A stretch of 64,000 nt of DNA, taken from the NCBI GenBank assembly GCA_031552405.1, contig JAVBMN010000001.1:62001-126000 (forward strand), given 5' to 3'. The notes beneath the pieces are model-generated. The model did no database searches. It worked only from the letters and a program-made list of their open reading frames with translations, and was not told the DNA's origin. The DNA comes from UBA1794 sp031552405. Its GTDB lineage: Bacteria > Bacteroidota > Bacteroidia > Bacteroidales > Bacteroidaceae. A program made the translations under genes and the position numbers. Positions 16,793 through 26,350 of this stretch are shown one piece after another (positions within the stretch are counted from its first letter, which is position 1; each line of letters opens with the position of its first letter).

Positions 16793-18037
16793 ATGAACTT
16801 ATCCCTCTTTCTTGCCCGACGCATGAATGGTAGCGGAGACAATGCTGAGCGCATCTCCAAACCTGCTGTACGGATAGCCACACTTGGAGTGGCTATCGGC
16901 GTTTTGGTCATGGTATTAGCTGTGGCCATTGTAGTGGGATTCAAGAAGGAGATACGGAATAAGATTACGGGGTTCGGTGCTCACATACAGATAAGTGATT
17001 ACAGCTCAGGCCAGTCATTGCAGCAAAGTCCTATTGTATGCAGCGACTCTATGCGCCACGCCCTTTCCCTCCAACCTGGTGTACAGCATATACAACGGTA
17101 TTCTACCACAGCAGGAATTATCATGGCGGGCGAAGCCTTTCAGGGAACAGTCCTCAAAGGTCTGGCGCAGGAATATGATACCACCTTCCTACACAACTGC
17201 CTGGTTGGAGGTCGCCTACCAATATTCTCTGATTCCATAGCCGGAAATGAGCTATTGGTTTCCAAAACGATTGCCGATAAACTACATCTGAAAGTAGGCG
17301 ACCGCGTATTTACCTATTTCATAAGCAACAAAGTACGCGCCCGGCGATTCACTGTAACAGGTATCTACCGTACCAACTTCTCGGAATTCGATAACCTGTT
17401 GCTCCTTACCGACCTTTATACGGTAAACCGCCTGAATCAGTGGAATACGGATCAGGTAACCGGTATTGAGATTGCAGTTACAGACTATGACTTTCTGACC
17501 CCTATTACAGCCAATCTCGCCTATAATCTGGACCGCAAACAAGACGGGCGTGGCGGCGTATATCGCGTGCTGAATGTAGAACAACTTAATCCCAGCCTCT
17601 TCGCCTGGCTGGGCCTGCTCGATATGAATGTATGGGTGATATTCATCCTTATGCTAGGCATTGCCGGTTTCACCATGATTTCGGGCCTGCTCATTATTAT
17701 CTTGGAACGTACTCGCATGATCGGAATTCTTAAAGCGCTCGGTGCTCCCAACCATGTGATACGCAAAACATTCCTCTACCTCTCCCTCTTCCTTGTCGGA
17801 AAAGGCATCCTATTCGGCAATATAGTCGCACTGGCCCTCTACTTCATCCAGTTATACTGGGCACCTTTCAAACTAGATCAGGACACCTATTACATAGACC
17901 ATGTACCCGTAAGCATGAACTGGTGGCTCTACCTTGCGCTCAATGTCGCCACCTTCCTCATCTCCATGTTCATGCTCATCGGCCCCTCCTATCTCATCTC
18001 CAAGATCAGCCCGGTGAAGTCTATCCGCTACGAATAA
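16793..18037 (+). CDS. LolC/LolE-type ABC transporter permease (FtsX superfamily)
   Basis: A 414-residue inner-membrane permease with the four-helix MacB/LolE layout: one helix near residues 25-50 (VAIGVLVMVLAVAIVVGF), a large periplasmic domain, then three C-terminal helices (about 275-300, 325-350, 375-400). The N-terminal SLFLARRM and the segment ILERTRMIGILKALGAPNHV are typical of lipoprotein-releasing permeases. These extract lipoproteins from the inner membrane for transfer to the outer membrane. No LolD ATPase gene is adjacent. It converges with the GT2 gene, abutting it with no gap. Confidence 0.85.
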   Translation: MNLSLFLARRMNGSGDNAERISKPAVRIATLGVAIGVLVMVLAVAIVVGFKKEIRNKITGFGAHIQISDYSSGQSLQQSPIVCSDSMRHALSLQPGVQHIQRYSTTAGIIMAGEAFQGTVLKGLAQEYDTTFLHNCLVGGRLPIFSDSIAGNELLVSKTIADKLHLKVGDRVFTYFISNKVRARRFTVTGIYRTNFSEFDNLLLLTDLYTVNRLNQWNTDQVTGIEIAVTDYDFLTPITANLAYNLDRKQDGRGGVYRVLNVEQLNPSLFAWLGLLDMNVWVIFILMLGIAGFTMISGLLIIILERTRMIGILKALGAPNHVIRKTFLYLSLFLVGKGILFGNIVALALYFIQLYWAPFKLDQDTYYIDHVPVSMNWWLYLALNVATFLISMFMLIGPSYLISKISPVKSIRYE

Positions 18038-19189
18038 TTATCCCGCTTTCTTTCTATTTGTCTGAAGAGAATGGAATAACTGGATACCAGTAAAGAAGAA
18101 GAGAGATGTTTTGAAAGGAACTTCTCCCAACGAGCAGCACGTTTTATACATGCAGATAAAGAAAAGAAGAAATCGTATACACAAAAAAGAAGAGGCCAGA
18201 CCTACTGCTACCCAATCCTGTATAAGAAAGCCATAAAGAAGCAAAGCATTAGCAGTCAGGAGGAAAAAGATACGTGAAAACGCTTCTACATTCCAAACAA
18301 ACGGCTGGGATCCTTTCAACAAACGATAAGTTTCATGCCGCTGGCATTGTTCACGCTTCCATTTACGGGGAGTGGGAAGCGTAGAAAGTTCCACGATAGA
18401 CTCGGGAGACAATGCCACACGGGTATTATTCCTATTGGCCACCCTATTGAGAAATAGGTCATCTTCTCCCCGTTTCATATAAAGGTATCCGGAAAAGCCC
18501 TGATTCTCAAAAAATAAGTTTTTACGATACGCCAAGTTTCTTCCATACCCCATGTAAGGTGTTCGTGCAAGGGCAGAGACCAGAAAACGGAACTGTCCCC
18601 ATAAATTTATTAGGCGTATACTAGTGGCAAACAGCCCTTTTGCCTTGGAAAATTTACTATACCCCAGCACCACATCCACCGAAGGTGAGAAATGAAAGGC
18701 CATATTCTTCAACCACAGTGAGCTACAGGGCGTATAACCCGGCTCAGTAAATACTACCCACTCATATTTTGAAGCTTTAATACCTAATGAAAGGGATAGC
18801 TTCTTGTTACTCGGATTGCGCGAAGAATCAGGAATAAATGTATGGTGAAGATGGGGATACTTCTGCGACAATGTAATCAACAGGTCCTCCGTATTATCTT
18901 TGGAGATATTATTAATCACAATTACCTCAAACTCCGGGTAATCCTGTTCCAAGATAGCGGGAAGCTGATGCTCCAGTAAATCTCCCTCATTGTGTGCGGC
19001 TATTACAACAGTCAAGGGAGGAAACACTCCCTTGACATCAACTTCAACTGCCATATTATCCACCGAAGAAGCAGTTGCATATCGAGACAACTTACTGCAC
19101 CGTATGAAATAATACAGTTGGATAAAGAATAAAAATAGCACTATTCCGGCAGCAACGATAACCGGAAACGGAAGAGAGAGATAGGTCAT
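18038..19189 (-). CDS. Membrane-bound GT2 family glycosyltransferase
   Basis: A 383-residue protein with an N-terminal helix (about 8-28), a GT-A fold (VVIAAHNEGDLLEHQLPAIL, FEVIVINNISKDNTEDLL) and C-terminal helices (about 305-325, 328-350). The acceptor-side segment MKRGEDDLFLNRVANRNN contains the ED-type catalytic region common in processive and near-processive GT2 enzymes. The donor and acceptor are unknown; cell-surface polysaccharide or lipid glycosylation is plausible. It is the last gene of the nine-gene minus-strand run, 5 bp after lysA. Confidence 0.85.
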   Translation of the reverse strand: MTYLSLPFPVIVAAGIVLFLFFIQLYYFIRCSKLSRYATASSVDNMAVEVDVKGVFPPLTVVIAAHNEGDLLEHQLPAILEQDYPEFEVIVINNISKDNTEDLLITLSQKYPHLHHTFIPDSSRNPSNKKLSLSLGIKASKYEWVVFTEPGYTPCSSLWLKNMAFHFSPSVDVVLGYSKFSKAKGLFATSIRLINLWGQFRFLVSALARTPYMGYGRNLAYRKNLFFENQGFSGYLYMKRGEDDLFLNRVANRNNTRVALSPESIVELSTLPTPRKWKREQCQRHETYRLLKGSQPFVWNVEAFSRIFFLLTANALLLYGFLIQDWVAVGLASSFLCIRFLLFFICMYKTCCSLGEVPFKTSLFFFTGIQLFHSLQTNRKKAG

Positions 19190-19194
19190 AAAGA

Positions 19195-20352
19195 TCAGAA
19201 GTCTTCACTCATATAGCCTATGGGAAGAGCACGACAGTTATAAGCCGATGCCATAATCTCTCCATATGCTCCAGCAGAGCGTAAGGCTAGTAAGTCGCCA
19301 CGACGTGCCTCATTGATATCAATAGCCTTCCCAAACACATCACTGCTCTCACAAATCGGCCCCACCACATCATATGTGGCAACCGTTTCGTCAGAAGTAA
19401 TATTCTCTATCTGATGGTAAGCCTGGTAGAGAGCCGGACGAATCAGATCCGTCATACCGGCATCAAGAATTACAAACTGCTTGTTAGTACCCTGCTTTAC
19501 ATACAGCACCTTGCTGATAAGGCTGCCACATTGTCCCACGATACTACGACCCAATTCAAAATGAAGCGTTTGCCCTGGGCGCAACTTCAGATGTTTATAG
19601 AAGGTAGAGAAGTAAGAAGCAAAATCAGGAACAGGCAATTCATTCGGATGCTCGTAATCAATACCCAAGCCACCACCCACATTGATGTGTTCCAGCCTGA
19701 TATTAAGACGCTCTACCTGCTCCTGCAACTGATTCACCCGGTTACAAAGTGCAGCAAAATCACCCATTTCCAAGATCTGTGATCCTATATGAAAATGCAG
19801 TCCGATAGCTTTCACATGGCTCATTCCGGCAGCCTGCTCAAGCACACTCTCCATATCTTCCAGGGCTATACCAAACTTATTCTCAGCCAGTCCTGTAGTA
19901 ATGTGAGCATGTGTATGTGCACCAATATTAGGATTTATGCGAAAAGCCACCTGCGCAGTTTTCCCTTTTCGAGCAGCCAACTCGTTAATAATCTCCAGTT
20001 CGGGGATAGACTCTACATTGAAACAGAAAATATCATGGTCTAGTCCCAATTCTATTTCCCAATCGCTCTTTCCCACACCGGCATATACGATCTTCCCGGC
20101 AGGAAACCCAGCAGCAAGTGCAGCACGGATCTCTCCTCCACTCACACAGTCTGCTCCCAGCCCCTTTGCCGAAATCATCCGAAGAATCTTTGGATTGGCA
20201 TTTGCCTTTACCGCATAATGCACAATAAAGCCCTCATACTTTCCGGCTTCCTGGTGTACACAGTCCAATGTATCACGCAGAATCGCAGAATCATAATAAT
20301 AGAAGGGTGTTTCCTGTTGACGAAACTTATCTATCGGGAATGTACCTTTCAT
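19195..20352 (-). CDS. lysA: Diaminopimelate decarboxylase
   Basis: A 385-residue PLP enzyme of the alanine racemase/ornithine decarboxylase fold that converts meso-DAP to lysine. The PLP lysine lies in HYAVKANANP, the phosphate-binding loop is VGGGLGIDY, and the substrate motif CESSDVFGK is at the C-terminal end. HFHIGSQI and the ELGRSIV segment also match LysA. It follows lysC by 44 bp, joining the first and last steps of lysine synthesis. Confidence 0.95.
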   Translation of the reverse strand: MKGTFPIDKFRQQETPFYYYDSAILRDTLDCVHQEAGKYEGFIVHYAVKANANPKILRMISAKGLGADCVSGGEIRAALAAGFPAGKIVYAGVGKSDWEIELGLDHDIFCFNVESIPELEIINELAARKGKTAQVAFRINPNIGAHTHAHITTGLAENKFGIALEDMESVLEQAAGMSHVKAIGLHFHIGSQILEMGDFAALCNRVNQLQEQVERLNIRLEHINVGGGLGIDYEHPNELPVPDFASYFSTFYKHLKLRPGQTLHFELGRSIVGQCGSLISKVLYVKQGTNKQFVILDAGMTDLIRPALYQAYHQIENITSDETVATYDVVGPICESSDVFGKAIDINEARRGDLLALRSAGAYGEIMASAYNCRALPIGYMSEDF

Positions 20353-20396
20353 CCGTTTTGCTTTTTTAATATGAGATTATTACTGCAAATAGTACA

Positions 20397-21713
20397 TTAT
20401 TTATTAAACAATGTATCACTCAAAGCCTGGAGAGCCGCTTTCTTATCGCTCTCACGGATGAGCACAGAGATGTTATAGTTGCTTCCTCCATACGATACCA
20501 TGCGGATAGGAATATTCTTAAACGCCTTGAGCGCCAATGATTCAAAACCTACATTCTCCCATTCCAGATCACCCACGATACAGATAATACACATACCCTC
20601 ATCAACTGTTACTGTACCGTATTTCTTCAGATCGTTCAGGATACCGGGCAATTGCTTTGTGTTATCAATTGTCACAGAGATACCTACTTCCGAAGTACAT
20701 ACCATATCAATAGAGGTGTGATAGCTTTCAAATATCTCGAATACCTTACGCAGGAACCCGTGAGCCAACAGCATACGGCTGGATTTAATCTTGATCGCTG
20801 TAATATTCTCCTTGGCAGCTACCGCCTTGATCTTATGGTGCTCTGTCTCATTGCTGATCAGCGTACCAGGAGCAGAAGGATCCATAGTATTAAGCAGGCG
20901 CACGGGAATATTCTCAAACTTGGCCGGCTGAATGCAAGTAGGATGTAAGATCTTAGCACCGAAGTAAGCCAACTCGGCAGCCTCTTCAAAGTGCAACTGA
21001 CGCACTGGAGCAGTCTTATCCACAATACGCGGGTCATTGTTGTGCATTCCGTCAATGTCCGTCCAGATCTGAATTTCCGCCGCATGAACTGCAGCACCCA
21101 CAAGAGATGCAGTATAATCACTTCCTCCACGTTGCAGGTTATCAATTTCACCATATGCATTACGACAGATGAAACCCTGGGTAATATAGATATCGGCCTC
21201 AGGAGTGTTCTTCAACAAAAGCTGCAACTTCTCCTGGATATAGCCTGGGTCAGGTTCGCCGTTTTTGTCGGTACGCATGTATTCAAGAGCAGGGAGAAGT
21301 TCAGCCTTCACTCCGATCTCTTTCAGGTAAAGTGTGACCATATTGGTAGACATCAGCTCGCCCTGAGCCAACACAATCTTTTCAGTAAAGAGCGTGAACA
21401 AGCCTTTGGTAAGAGAGCGCAATGTATTGAAGATCTCTTTCAAAACCGCATTTGCGCTTGCCTTATACTCTACACTGGAATAAAGCTCTTCCACATGGTC
21501 TTTGTATTTCTTTTCAAGGCGATTGATAATTTCACTCGCCCCTTCAGGGTTTTTCTTATACAGATAGTCTGAGATCTCCACCAAGGTATTGGTGGTACCA
21601 GACATGGCCGACAAGACTACAATCTTCTTCTCGCCATCATTAATAAGGTTTACCACCCCCTTCATGCGCTGGGCCGAACCTACGGATGTGCCGCCAAACT
21701 TTAAGACTTTCAT
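20397..21713 (-). CDS. lysC: Aspartate kinase
   Basis: A 438-residue monofunctional aspartokinase, the first step toward lysine, threonine and methionine. The N-terminus MKVLKFGGTSVGSAQRMKG is the kinase signature; GGSDYTASLVGAAVHA and IWTDIDGMHNNDPRIV complete the catalytic core. Two ACT domains at the C-terminus (from about residue 300) suggest amino-acid feedback. The ATG at 21713 is chosen; an upstream in-frame start at 21797 would lie inside ftsE and add a non-conserved extension. No leader or riboswitch fits in the 31-bp gap after ftsE. Confidence 0.95.
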   Translation of the reverse strand: MKVLKFGGTSVGSAQRMKGVVNLINDGEKKIVVLSAMSGTTNTLVEISDYLYKKNPEGASEIINRLEKKYKDHVEELYSSVEYKASANAVLKEIFNTLRSLTKGLFTLFTEKIVLAQGELMSTNMVTLYLKEIGVKAELLPALEYMRTDKNGEPDPGYIQEKLQLLLKNTPEADIYITQGFICRNAYGEIDNLQRGGSDYTASLVGAAVHAAEIQIWTDIDGMHNNDPRIVDKTAPVRQLHFEEAAELAYFGAKILHPTCIQPAKFENIPVRLLNTMDPSAPGTLISNETEHHKIKAVAAKENITAIKIKSSRMLLAHGFLRKVFEIFESYHTSIDMVCTSEVGISVTIDNTKQLPGILNDLKKYGTVTVDEGMCIICIVGDLEWENVGFESLALKAFKNIPIRMVSYGGSNYNISVLIRESDKKAALQALSDTLFNK

Positions 21714-21744
21714 TGCTATATTATTTGTTAATGGGTTACTATTA

Positions 21745-22512
21745 TTATTTCGTTTCTTCACGAAGTTCTCCATCCAGAGGAGCAGCTTCCGGTTCATCCG
21801 TGGATACAGACTCTACCGCTTCTATGGCTTCGGCCACTTCCAGTCTTTGTACGGCCAACTCATGGTTCTCACACCGCAAAACCACCCCGGGGAATTCAGT
21901 CACCCAGCCTGGATTGTGGGTACTCATTATTACGGTAGTACCTTCCTTGCAGATGGTATAAAGTAGTTCTATGATATTGCGTCCTGTTTCCGGATCCAGA
22001 TTACCAGTCGGCTCATCCGCCAGTATCAGTTCGGGCGAATTCAGCAGTGCGCGGGCTATTACGATACGTTGTTGCTCTCCTCCAGACAGCTCGCTGGGGA
22101 ACTTATATCCTTTGCTTTCCATTCCCACATGCTGCAATACCTCATCAATGCGTGCATGTATGGCTACTGCATCTTTCCATCCGGTAGCACGGAGCACAAA
22201 GTAAAGATTATCATATACGGAACGGTCCGTGAGTAGTTGAAAGTCTTGAAACACAATCCCCAACTTACGTCGTAAGGGCGGAATATGTTTCTTCTTCAAC
22301 TTACGCATCGGATATCCCATTACGGACGCCTCGCCTTGTACAATATCAAGCTCGGCATAGAACGTTTTGAGCAACGAGGTCTTTCCTGAACCTACCTTAC
22401 CCATAATATAGATAAACTCACCTTTGCGAACTTCAAGGTTCACATTACGGAGCACAGTAAGCTCTTCCTGCTTGATTTCTACGTCCTGATAACGAATAAG
22501 CGGTTCGTCCAT
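21745..22512 (-). CDS. ftsE: FtsE-like cell-division ABC ATPase
   Basis: A 255-residue ABC ATPase. Walker A is GKVGSGKTS, the Q-loop FQDFQLL, the signature LSGGEQQR, Walker B LILADEPTGNLDP and the switch histidine STHN, so all ATPase elements are intact. The pattern PLRRKLGIVFQDFQLLTDRSVYDNL is typical of FtsE, which with FtsX activates peptidoglycan hydrolases at the septum. A Glu/Ala-rich tail of about 35 residues follows. ftsX is not adjacent; here ftsE is embedded between hisIE and lysC. Confidence 0.9.
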   Translation of the reverse strand: MDEPLIRYQDVEIKQEELTVLRNVNLEVRKGEFIYIMGKVGSGKTSLLKTFYAELDIVQGEASVMGYPMRKLKKKHIPPLRRKLGIVFQDFQLLTDRSVYDNLYFVLRATGWKDAVAIHARIDEVLQHVGMESKGYKFPSELSGGEQQRIVIARALLNSPELILADEPTGNLDPETGRNIIELLYTICKEGTTVIMSTHNPGWVTEFPGVVLRCENHELAVQRLEVAEAIEAVESVSTDEPEAAPLDGELREETK

Positions 22513-22568
22513 AATATTCTTGTTTTAGAAATAGTTCTTTCCACACTCCACACAGGGAGACAGGGTAC

Positions 22569-23165
22569 TTATTCTTTATGTCTTGACTTCAACTCCTTCG
22601 CCAGGTCTTCAATGCGATATCCTTTCGAGGTAAGAAGTACGATGAGGTGATAGATAAGATCGGATGCTTCATACAGAAATCCGCCATCCGTGCCATTAGT
22701 GGCCTCTATCACGGTTTCCACGGCCTCCTCTCCTACTTTCTGCGCCATGCGGTTTACACCAGACTGGAAAAGCGAGGTAGTGTACGACTTTTCCGGCATT
22801 TCTTTGAAACGCTTGTCGATAAAATCCTGCAGGTAGCTTAGGAAAAGGATGTCTTGAGAGTTTTCCTCATTCCAGCAGGTATCGGCTCCGGTATGGCATA
22901 CAGGCCCCACGGGGATTGCTTTGATCAACAAAGTATCCTTGTCGCAATCCACAGCTATAGATACTACATTCAGGTAGTTTCCGCTCGTTTCTCCCTTTGT
23001 CCACAAACATTGGCGGGTACGACTGTAAAAGGTTACTTTCTTGGTTTCCATGGTCTTCTGATACGCCTCTTCGTTCATGAAGCCCAGCATCAACACTTTG
23101 GATGTATAGCTATCCTGAATAATGGCAGGTATCAACCCCTCTGCTTTATTAAAATCCAGTTCCAT
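22569..23165 (-). CDS. hisI: Bifunctional phosphoribosyl-AMP cyclohydrolase / phosphoribosyl-ATP pyrophosphatase
   Basis: A 198-residue HisIE fusion catalysing steps 2 and 3 of histidine synthesis. The HisI half (1-105) shows FYSRTRQCLWTKGETSGN, VDCDKDTLLI and the zinc ligands in GPVCHTGADTCW. The HisE half (about 110-195) shows KVGEEAVETVIEA and YEASDLIYHLIVLL, the NTP-pyrophosphatase helices. It is the last his gene of this partial operon; hisG, hisD, hisC and hisB are not in the window. Confidence 0.96.
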   Translation of the reverse strand: MELDFNKAEGLIPAIIQDSYTSKVLMLGFMNEEAYQKTMETKKVTFYSRTRQCLWTKGETSGNYLNVVSIAVDCDKDTLLIKAIPVGPVCHTGADTCWNEENSQDILFLSYLQDFIDKRFKEMPEKSYTTSLFQSGVNRMAQKVGEEAVETVIEATNGTDGGFLYEASDLIYHLIVLLTSKGYRIEDLAKELKSRHKE

Positions 23166-23213
23166 TTTATCAATATTGTTATTTAATTACTTTCTGTTAC
23201 TATAAGTAGCATC

Positions 23214-23969
23214 TTATAAACGCACGGGGATACCCTTGTTGTTCAGATATTCTTTAAGCTCTCTGATCTTTATCTCACCGAAGTGAAACACGCTGGCGGC
23301 CAGTGCGGCATCCGCTTTTCCTTTATCAAAGGCATCATAGAAATGCTCCATCTTTCCGGCACCTCCTGAGGCAATCACGGGGATGGGCAACTCTTCGCTC
23401 AAGCGTGCCAGGGCTTCATTGGGGTATCCGGTCTTCACGCCGTCATGGTCCATACTGGTAAAAAGAATCTCACCTGCACCACGATCGGCTGCTTCGCGCG
23501 CCCAGTCGAAGAGGGTTTTCTCCGTTTCGATGCGCCCTCCATTCAGAAAACACTTCCATCCTTCGGCAGTTTCCTTGGCATCAATGGCGCACACACATAC
23601 CTGTGAGCCGAAATGGCTGGCAATCTCATTGATGAGATTCGGGTTACGGATGGCGGCAGAGTTAATAGATACTTTGTCTGCACCGGCGGCAAGGAGACGC
23701 TCCACATCCGCCAGTTCATAAATCCCTCCCCCTACGGTAAAAGGTATATTCAGATTGGCAGCTACACGCTCCACCAGGTCGGTAAAGGTTTTACGACCTT
23801 CATGAGTGGCGGCGATATCCAGGAATACCAGTTCATCGGCCCCCTGATCGCTGTAAGCTTTGCCCAATTCCACCGGATCGCCGGCAGCACGAAGATTCAC
23901 GAAGTTTGTACCTTTTACGGTCATTCCGTCTTTAATATCCAGACAGGGTATAATGCGTTTTGCTAACAT
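23214..23969 (-). CDS. hisF: Imidazole glycerol phosphate synthase, cyclase subunit
   Basis: A 251-residue (beta-alpha)8 barrel that, with HisH, forms imidazole glycerol phosphate and AICAR from PRFAR and ammonia. The N-terminal catalytic aspartate is in PCLDIKDG and the second in SMDHDGVKTGY. Phosphate loops VGGGI and ASGGAG are intact. It lies 11 bp after hisA and 48 bp before hisIE. Confidence 0.97.
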   Translation of the reverse strand: MLAKRIIPCLDIKDGMTVKGTNFVNLRAAGDPVELGKAYSDQGADELVFLDIAATHEGRKTFTDLVERVAANLNIPFTVGGGIYELADVERLLAAGADKVSINSAAIRNPNLINEIASHFGSQVCVCAIDAKETAEGWKCFLNGGRIETEKTLFDWAREAADRGAGEILFTSMDHDGVKTGYPNEALARLSEELPIPVIASGGAGKMEHFYDAFDKGKADAALAASVFHFGEIKIRELKEYLNNKGIPVRL

Positions 23970-23980
23970 ATATGCGATAT

Positions 23981-24706
23981 TTAATTGTAAAATTGTTCCA
24001 AATCCTTTAGATTGATCTTTCCTTCGTAGATGGCTTTTCCGAAGATTACAGCAGGAATACCAACCTCTTGCAAGGCAAAGATGTCATCCAGATGACTCAC
24101 CCCTCCGCTTGCAATGAGATGCAGTGCGGGATGAAGGTCCATGATCTCCCCATAAAGTTCAGTATTAGGACCTTGCAGCATACCGTCACGATCAATATCC
24201 GTACAGATCACCTTACGGATACCTTGCCCATCCACATACTCTTTCAAGAAAGGGAAAAGCTCCAGCGAAGTACCATCTTTCCATCCGTTTACAGCAATCT
24301 TACGGTCTTTGGCATCGGCACCAAGAATAATCTTATCCGCCCCATAGCGGGTTATCCATTGGATGAATATTCCCGGATTCTTCACAGCTATGCTTCCTCC
24401 CGTTACCATGCTTGCACCGCTTTCAAAAGCGATACGCAGATCTTCGTCTGTCTTCAAGCCACCTCCGAAGTCTATGGTAAGACTTGTTTGCGTAGCGATG
24501 GACTCTAACACTTTATAGTTAACAATATGTTGCGAGGCTGCCCCGTCCAAGTCTACCACATGCAAACGCTGAATTCCGTGTGCCTCAAACTCACGGGCTA
24601 CTTCCAGCGGATGCTCATTATACACCTTCTTACTTTCATATACTCCTTTGGAAAGGCGTACGCACTTTCCGTCGATGATGTCTATGGCGGGTATTATCTC
24701 AATCAT
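23981..24706 (-). CDS. hisA: Phosphoribosylformimino-5-aminoimidazole carboxamide ribotide isomerase
   Basis: A 241-residue barrel enzyme that isomerises ProFAR to PRFAR. Catalytic aspartates are in IIPAIDIIDGKCVRL and CTDIDRDGML; phosphate loops DFGGGLKT and ASGGVSHLDD are present. It is the half-barrel duplication paralogue of HisF. The start is 2 bp after the hisH stop, so the two are translationally coupled. Confidence 0.96.
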   Translation of the reverse strand: MIEIIPAIDIIDGKCVRLSKGVYESKKVYNEHPLEVAREFEAHGIQRLHVVDLDGAASQHIVNYKVLESIATQTSLTIDFGGGLKTDEDLRIAFESGASMVTGGSIAVKNPGIFIQWITRYGADKIILGADAKDRKIAVNGWKDGTSLELFPFLKEYVDGQGIRKVICTDIDRDGMLQGPNTELYGEIMDLHPALHLIASGGVSHLDDIFALQEVGIPAVIFGKAIYEGKINLKDLEQFYN

Positions 24707-24708
24707 TC

Positions 24709-25311
24709 CTACTCTGTCAGGTTTAAAAAGTTACGTAATATTGTTTCGCCCACGGTACCGCTTTTTTCCGGGTGGAATTGGGTGGCGTAAAAATTATCTT
24801 TATGAAGCGAAGCGCTGAAGGGTTGAATATAGTCCGTTGTAGCAGCAGTATGCACACACACCGGCACATAGTAGCTATGTACAAAATATGCGTATTCCGG
24901 ATGCAAAGGATTGAAGCCCTTGTAAAGCTCACCTTTCAGCTCTTGTAATGTATTCCATCCCATGTGTGGTACCTTCTCTTCATGGCAGTGAGGATGAAAG
25001 AGGCGCACATCCGCATCAAACACTCCCAGACCCTCTACATTCCCTTCCTCCGAATGGCGGCACATCAGCTGCATTCCCAGACAAATGCCCAGTACCGGCT
25101 GACGCAAATCACGTATCACCGCATCCAGCCCTTCCGCCCGAAGGTGTTGCATTGTAAAAGAAGCTTCGCCCACTCCAGGAAAGATTACCCGGTCTGCAGC
25201 ACGCAGTTTTTCCTTATCTGCTGTAATTTCAGCCTGTACTCCCAAACGCTTTAGAGCATAATCTACGGAGTATATGTTTCCGGCATTGTATTTTACAATC
25301 GCTACATTCAT
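24709..25311 (-). CDS. hisH: Imidazole glycerol phosphate synthase, glutamine amidotransferase subunit
   Basis: A 200-residue class I glutaminase that supplies ammonia to HisF. The oxyanion segment is FPGVGEASF, the nucleophile is in GICLGMQLMC, and the His/Glu pair is in TQFHPEKSGTVG. It is 15 bp after purU and 2 bp before hisA. Confidence 0.96.
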   Translation of the reverse strand: MNVAIVKYNAGNIYSVDYALKRLGVQAEITADKEKLRAADRVIFPGVGEASFTMQHLRAEGLDAVIRDLRQPVLGICLGMQLMCRHSEEGNVEGLGVFDADVRLFHPHCHEEKVPHMGWNTLQELKGELYKGFNPLHPEYAYFVHSYYVPVCVHTAATTDYIQPFSASLHKDNFYATQFHPEKSGTVGETILRNFLNLTE

Positions 25312-25326
25312 TCGCAGGAAAAGGGA

Positions 25327-26193
25327 TTAGCTGAATATTACGGTTTTGTTTTTATATACCAATATCTTACGTTCTATATTCTTCAGTACGGCGCGTGAAA
25401 GGACTATTTTTTCCAAGTCTCTTCCCTTGACAACCAAGTCTTCCGGACTATCCTTATGGGTAATATGCACCACATCCTGTTCGATGATAGGCCCTGCATC
25501 CAGTTCACTGGTTACATAATGACTGGTAGCACCAATAATCTTCACCCCACGCTGAAAAGCCTGATGATAAGGTTTTGCTCCCACAAACGCAGGGAGGAAA
25601 GAGTGGTGGATATTGATGATTCGGTTGGGATATGCAGCAATCATCTGATCGCTGATCACCTGCATGTATCGTGCCAGTACAATGGTAGAGATATTATGCT
25701 CACGCAGCAACTCCATTTCCTTTTCCTCCTGCTCAGCTTTATTTTCCTTAGTAATAGGAAAGAGGTGGAAAGGTATGTCAAAACGTTCAGCTACATGCTG
25801 CAAATCGGGATGGTTACTGATTATCAATGGAATCTCCACGTTCCACTCGCCAGCCGTATAGCGGGCCAGCATATCAAACAAGCAGTGCGACATTTTGGAA
25901 ACGAAGATGGCCATACGGGGTTTTTCATCACCAAAATAGAGTTTAAAAGCCATGTCGTACTTCTGCGCATAAAGAGTCGAGAAATAATCGTATATTTTCT
26001 CTTTAGGAATAAAAAAGTTCTCCAATTCCCACTCGATACGCATAAAGAAGATGTTCTCCAAACGATCTACATACTGGTCCAAATATACGATATTTCCCTT
26101 ATTAATGGTAATAAAGTTAGTGACCTCCGCCAAGATACCGGGCCGGTCAGGACAGTGCAACAGTAATTGGGCAGTATTTTTGTTCGATTGCAT
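25327..26193 (-). CDS. purU: Formyltetrahydrofolate deformylase
   Basis: A 288-residue enzyme that hydrolyses 10-formyl-THF to THF and formate, feeding one-carbon balance and purine synthesis. An N-terminal ACT domain (LLLHCPDRPGILAEVTNFI) is followed by the formyltransferase fold with NIHHSFLPAFVGAKPY and the catalytic-site segment SELDAGPIIEQDV. The ATG at 26193 is used; a longer frame to 26337 would run through its promoter and lacks conservation. It heads the run into hisHAF-IE, linking folate and purine balance with histidine synthesis, which releases AICAR. Confidence 0.93.
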   Translation of the reverse strand: MQSNKNTAQLLLHCPDRPGILAEVTNFITINKGNIVYLDQYVDRLENIFFMRIEWELENFFIPKEKIYDYFSTLYAQKYDMAFKLYFGDEKPRMAIFVSKMSHCLFDMLARYTAGEWNVEIPLIISNHPDLQHVAERFDIPFHLFPITKENKAEQEEKEMELLREHNISTIVLARYMQVISDQMIAAYPNRIINIHHSFLPAFVGAKPYHQAFQRGVKIIGATSHYVTSELDAGPIIEQDVVHITHKDSPEDLVVKGRDLEKIVLSRAVLKNIERKILVYKNKTVIFS

Positions 26194-26219
26194 AATGATT
26201 ACTCTATTTAAAACCGTTG

Positions 26220-26227
26220 CAAAAGTA
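26220..26227 (-). promoter_or_regulatory. -7 element of the purU-his-lys operon
   Basis: The minus strand reads TACTTTTG, 26 bp before the purU ATG. It is divergent from the tRNA-Asp promoter. No good TTTG was seen at -33. Confidence 0.45.
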
Positions 26228-26277
26228 GTTATTTTCGAGGGAACAACCGCCACTTTCTTATTTTTTTTGCAAAAAGC

Positions 26278-26308
26278 TTTGGAGGGAATAAAAAAGTATC
26301 TATCTTTG
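26278..26308 (+). promoter_or_regulatory. tRNA-Asp promoter
   Basis: TTTG (26278-26281), a 19-bp spacer and TATCTTTG (26301-26308) match the Bacteroides consensus perfectly, about 42 bp before the tRNA. Confidence 0.75.
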
Positions 26309-26350
26309 CACCCGCAATCGAGAGAGATGGCAATCATACAATGACATTTT

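Noticed and set aside
20397..21797. Longer aspartokinase start at 21797
   Set aside because: It would overlap ftsE by 53 bp; MKVLKFGGTSVG at 21713 is the conserved start.
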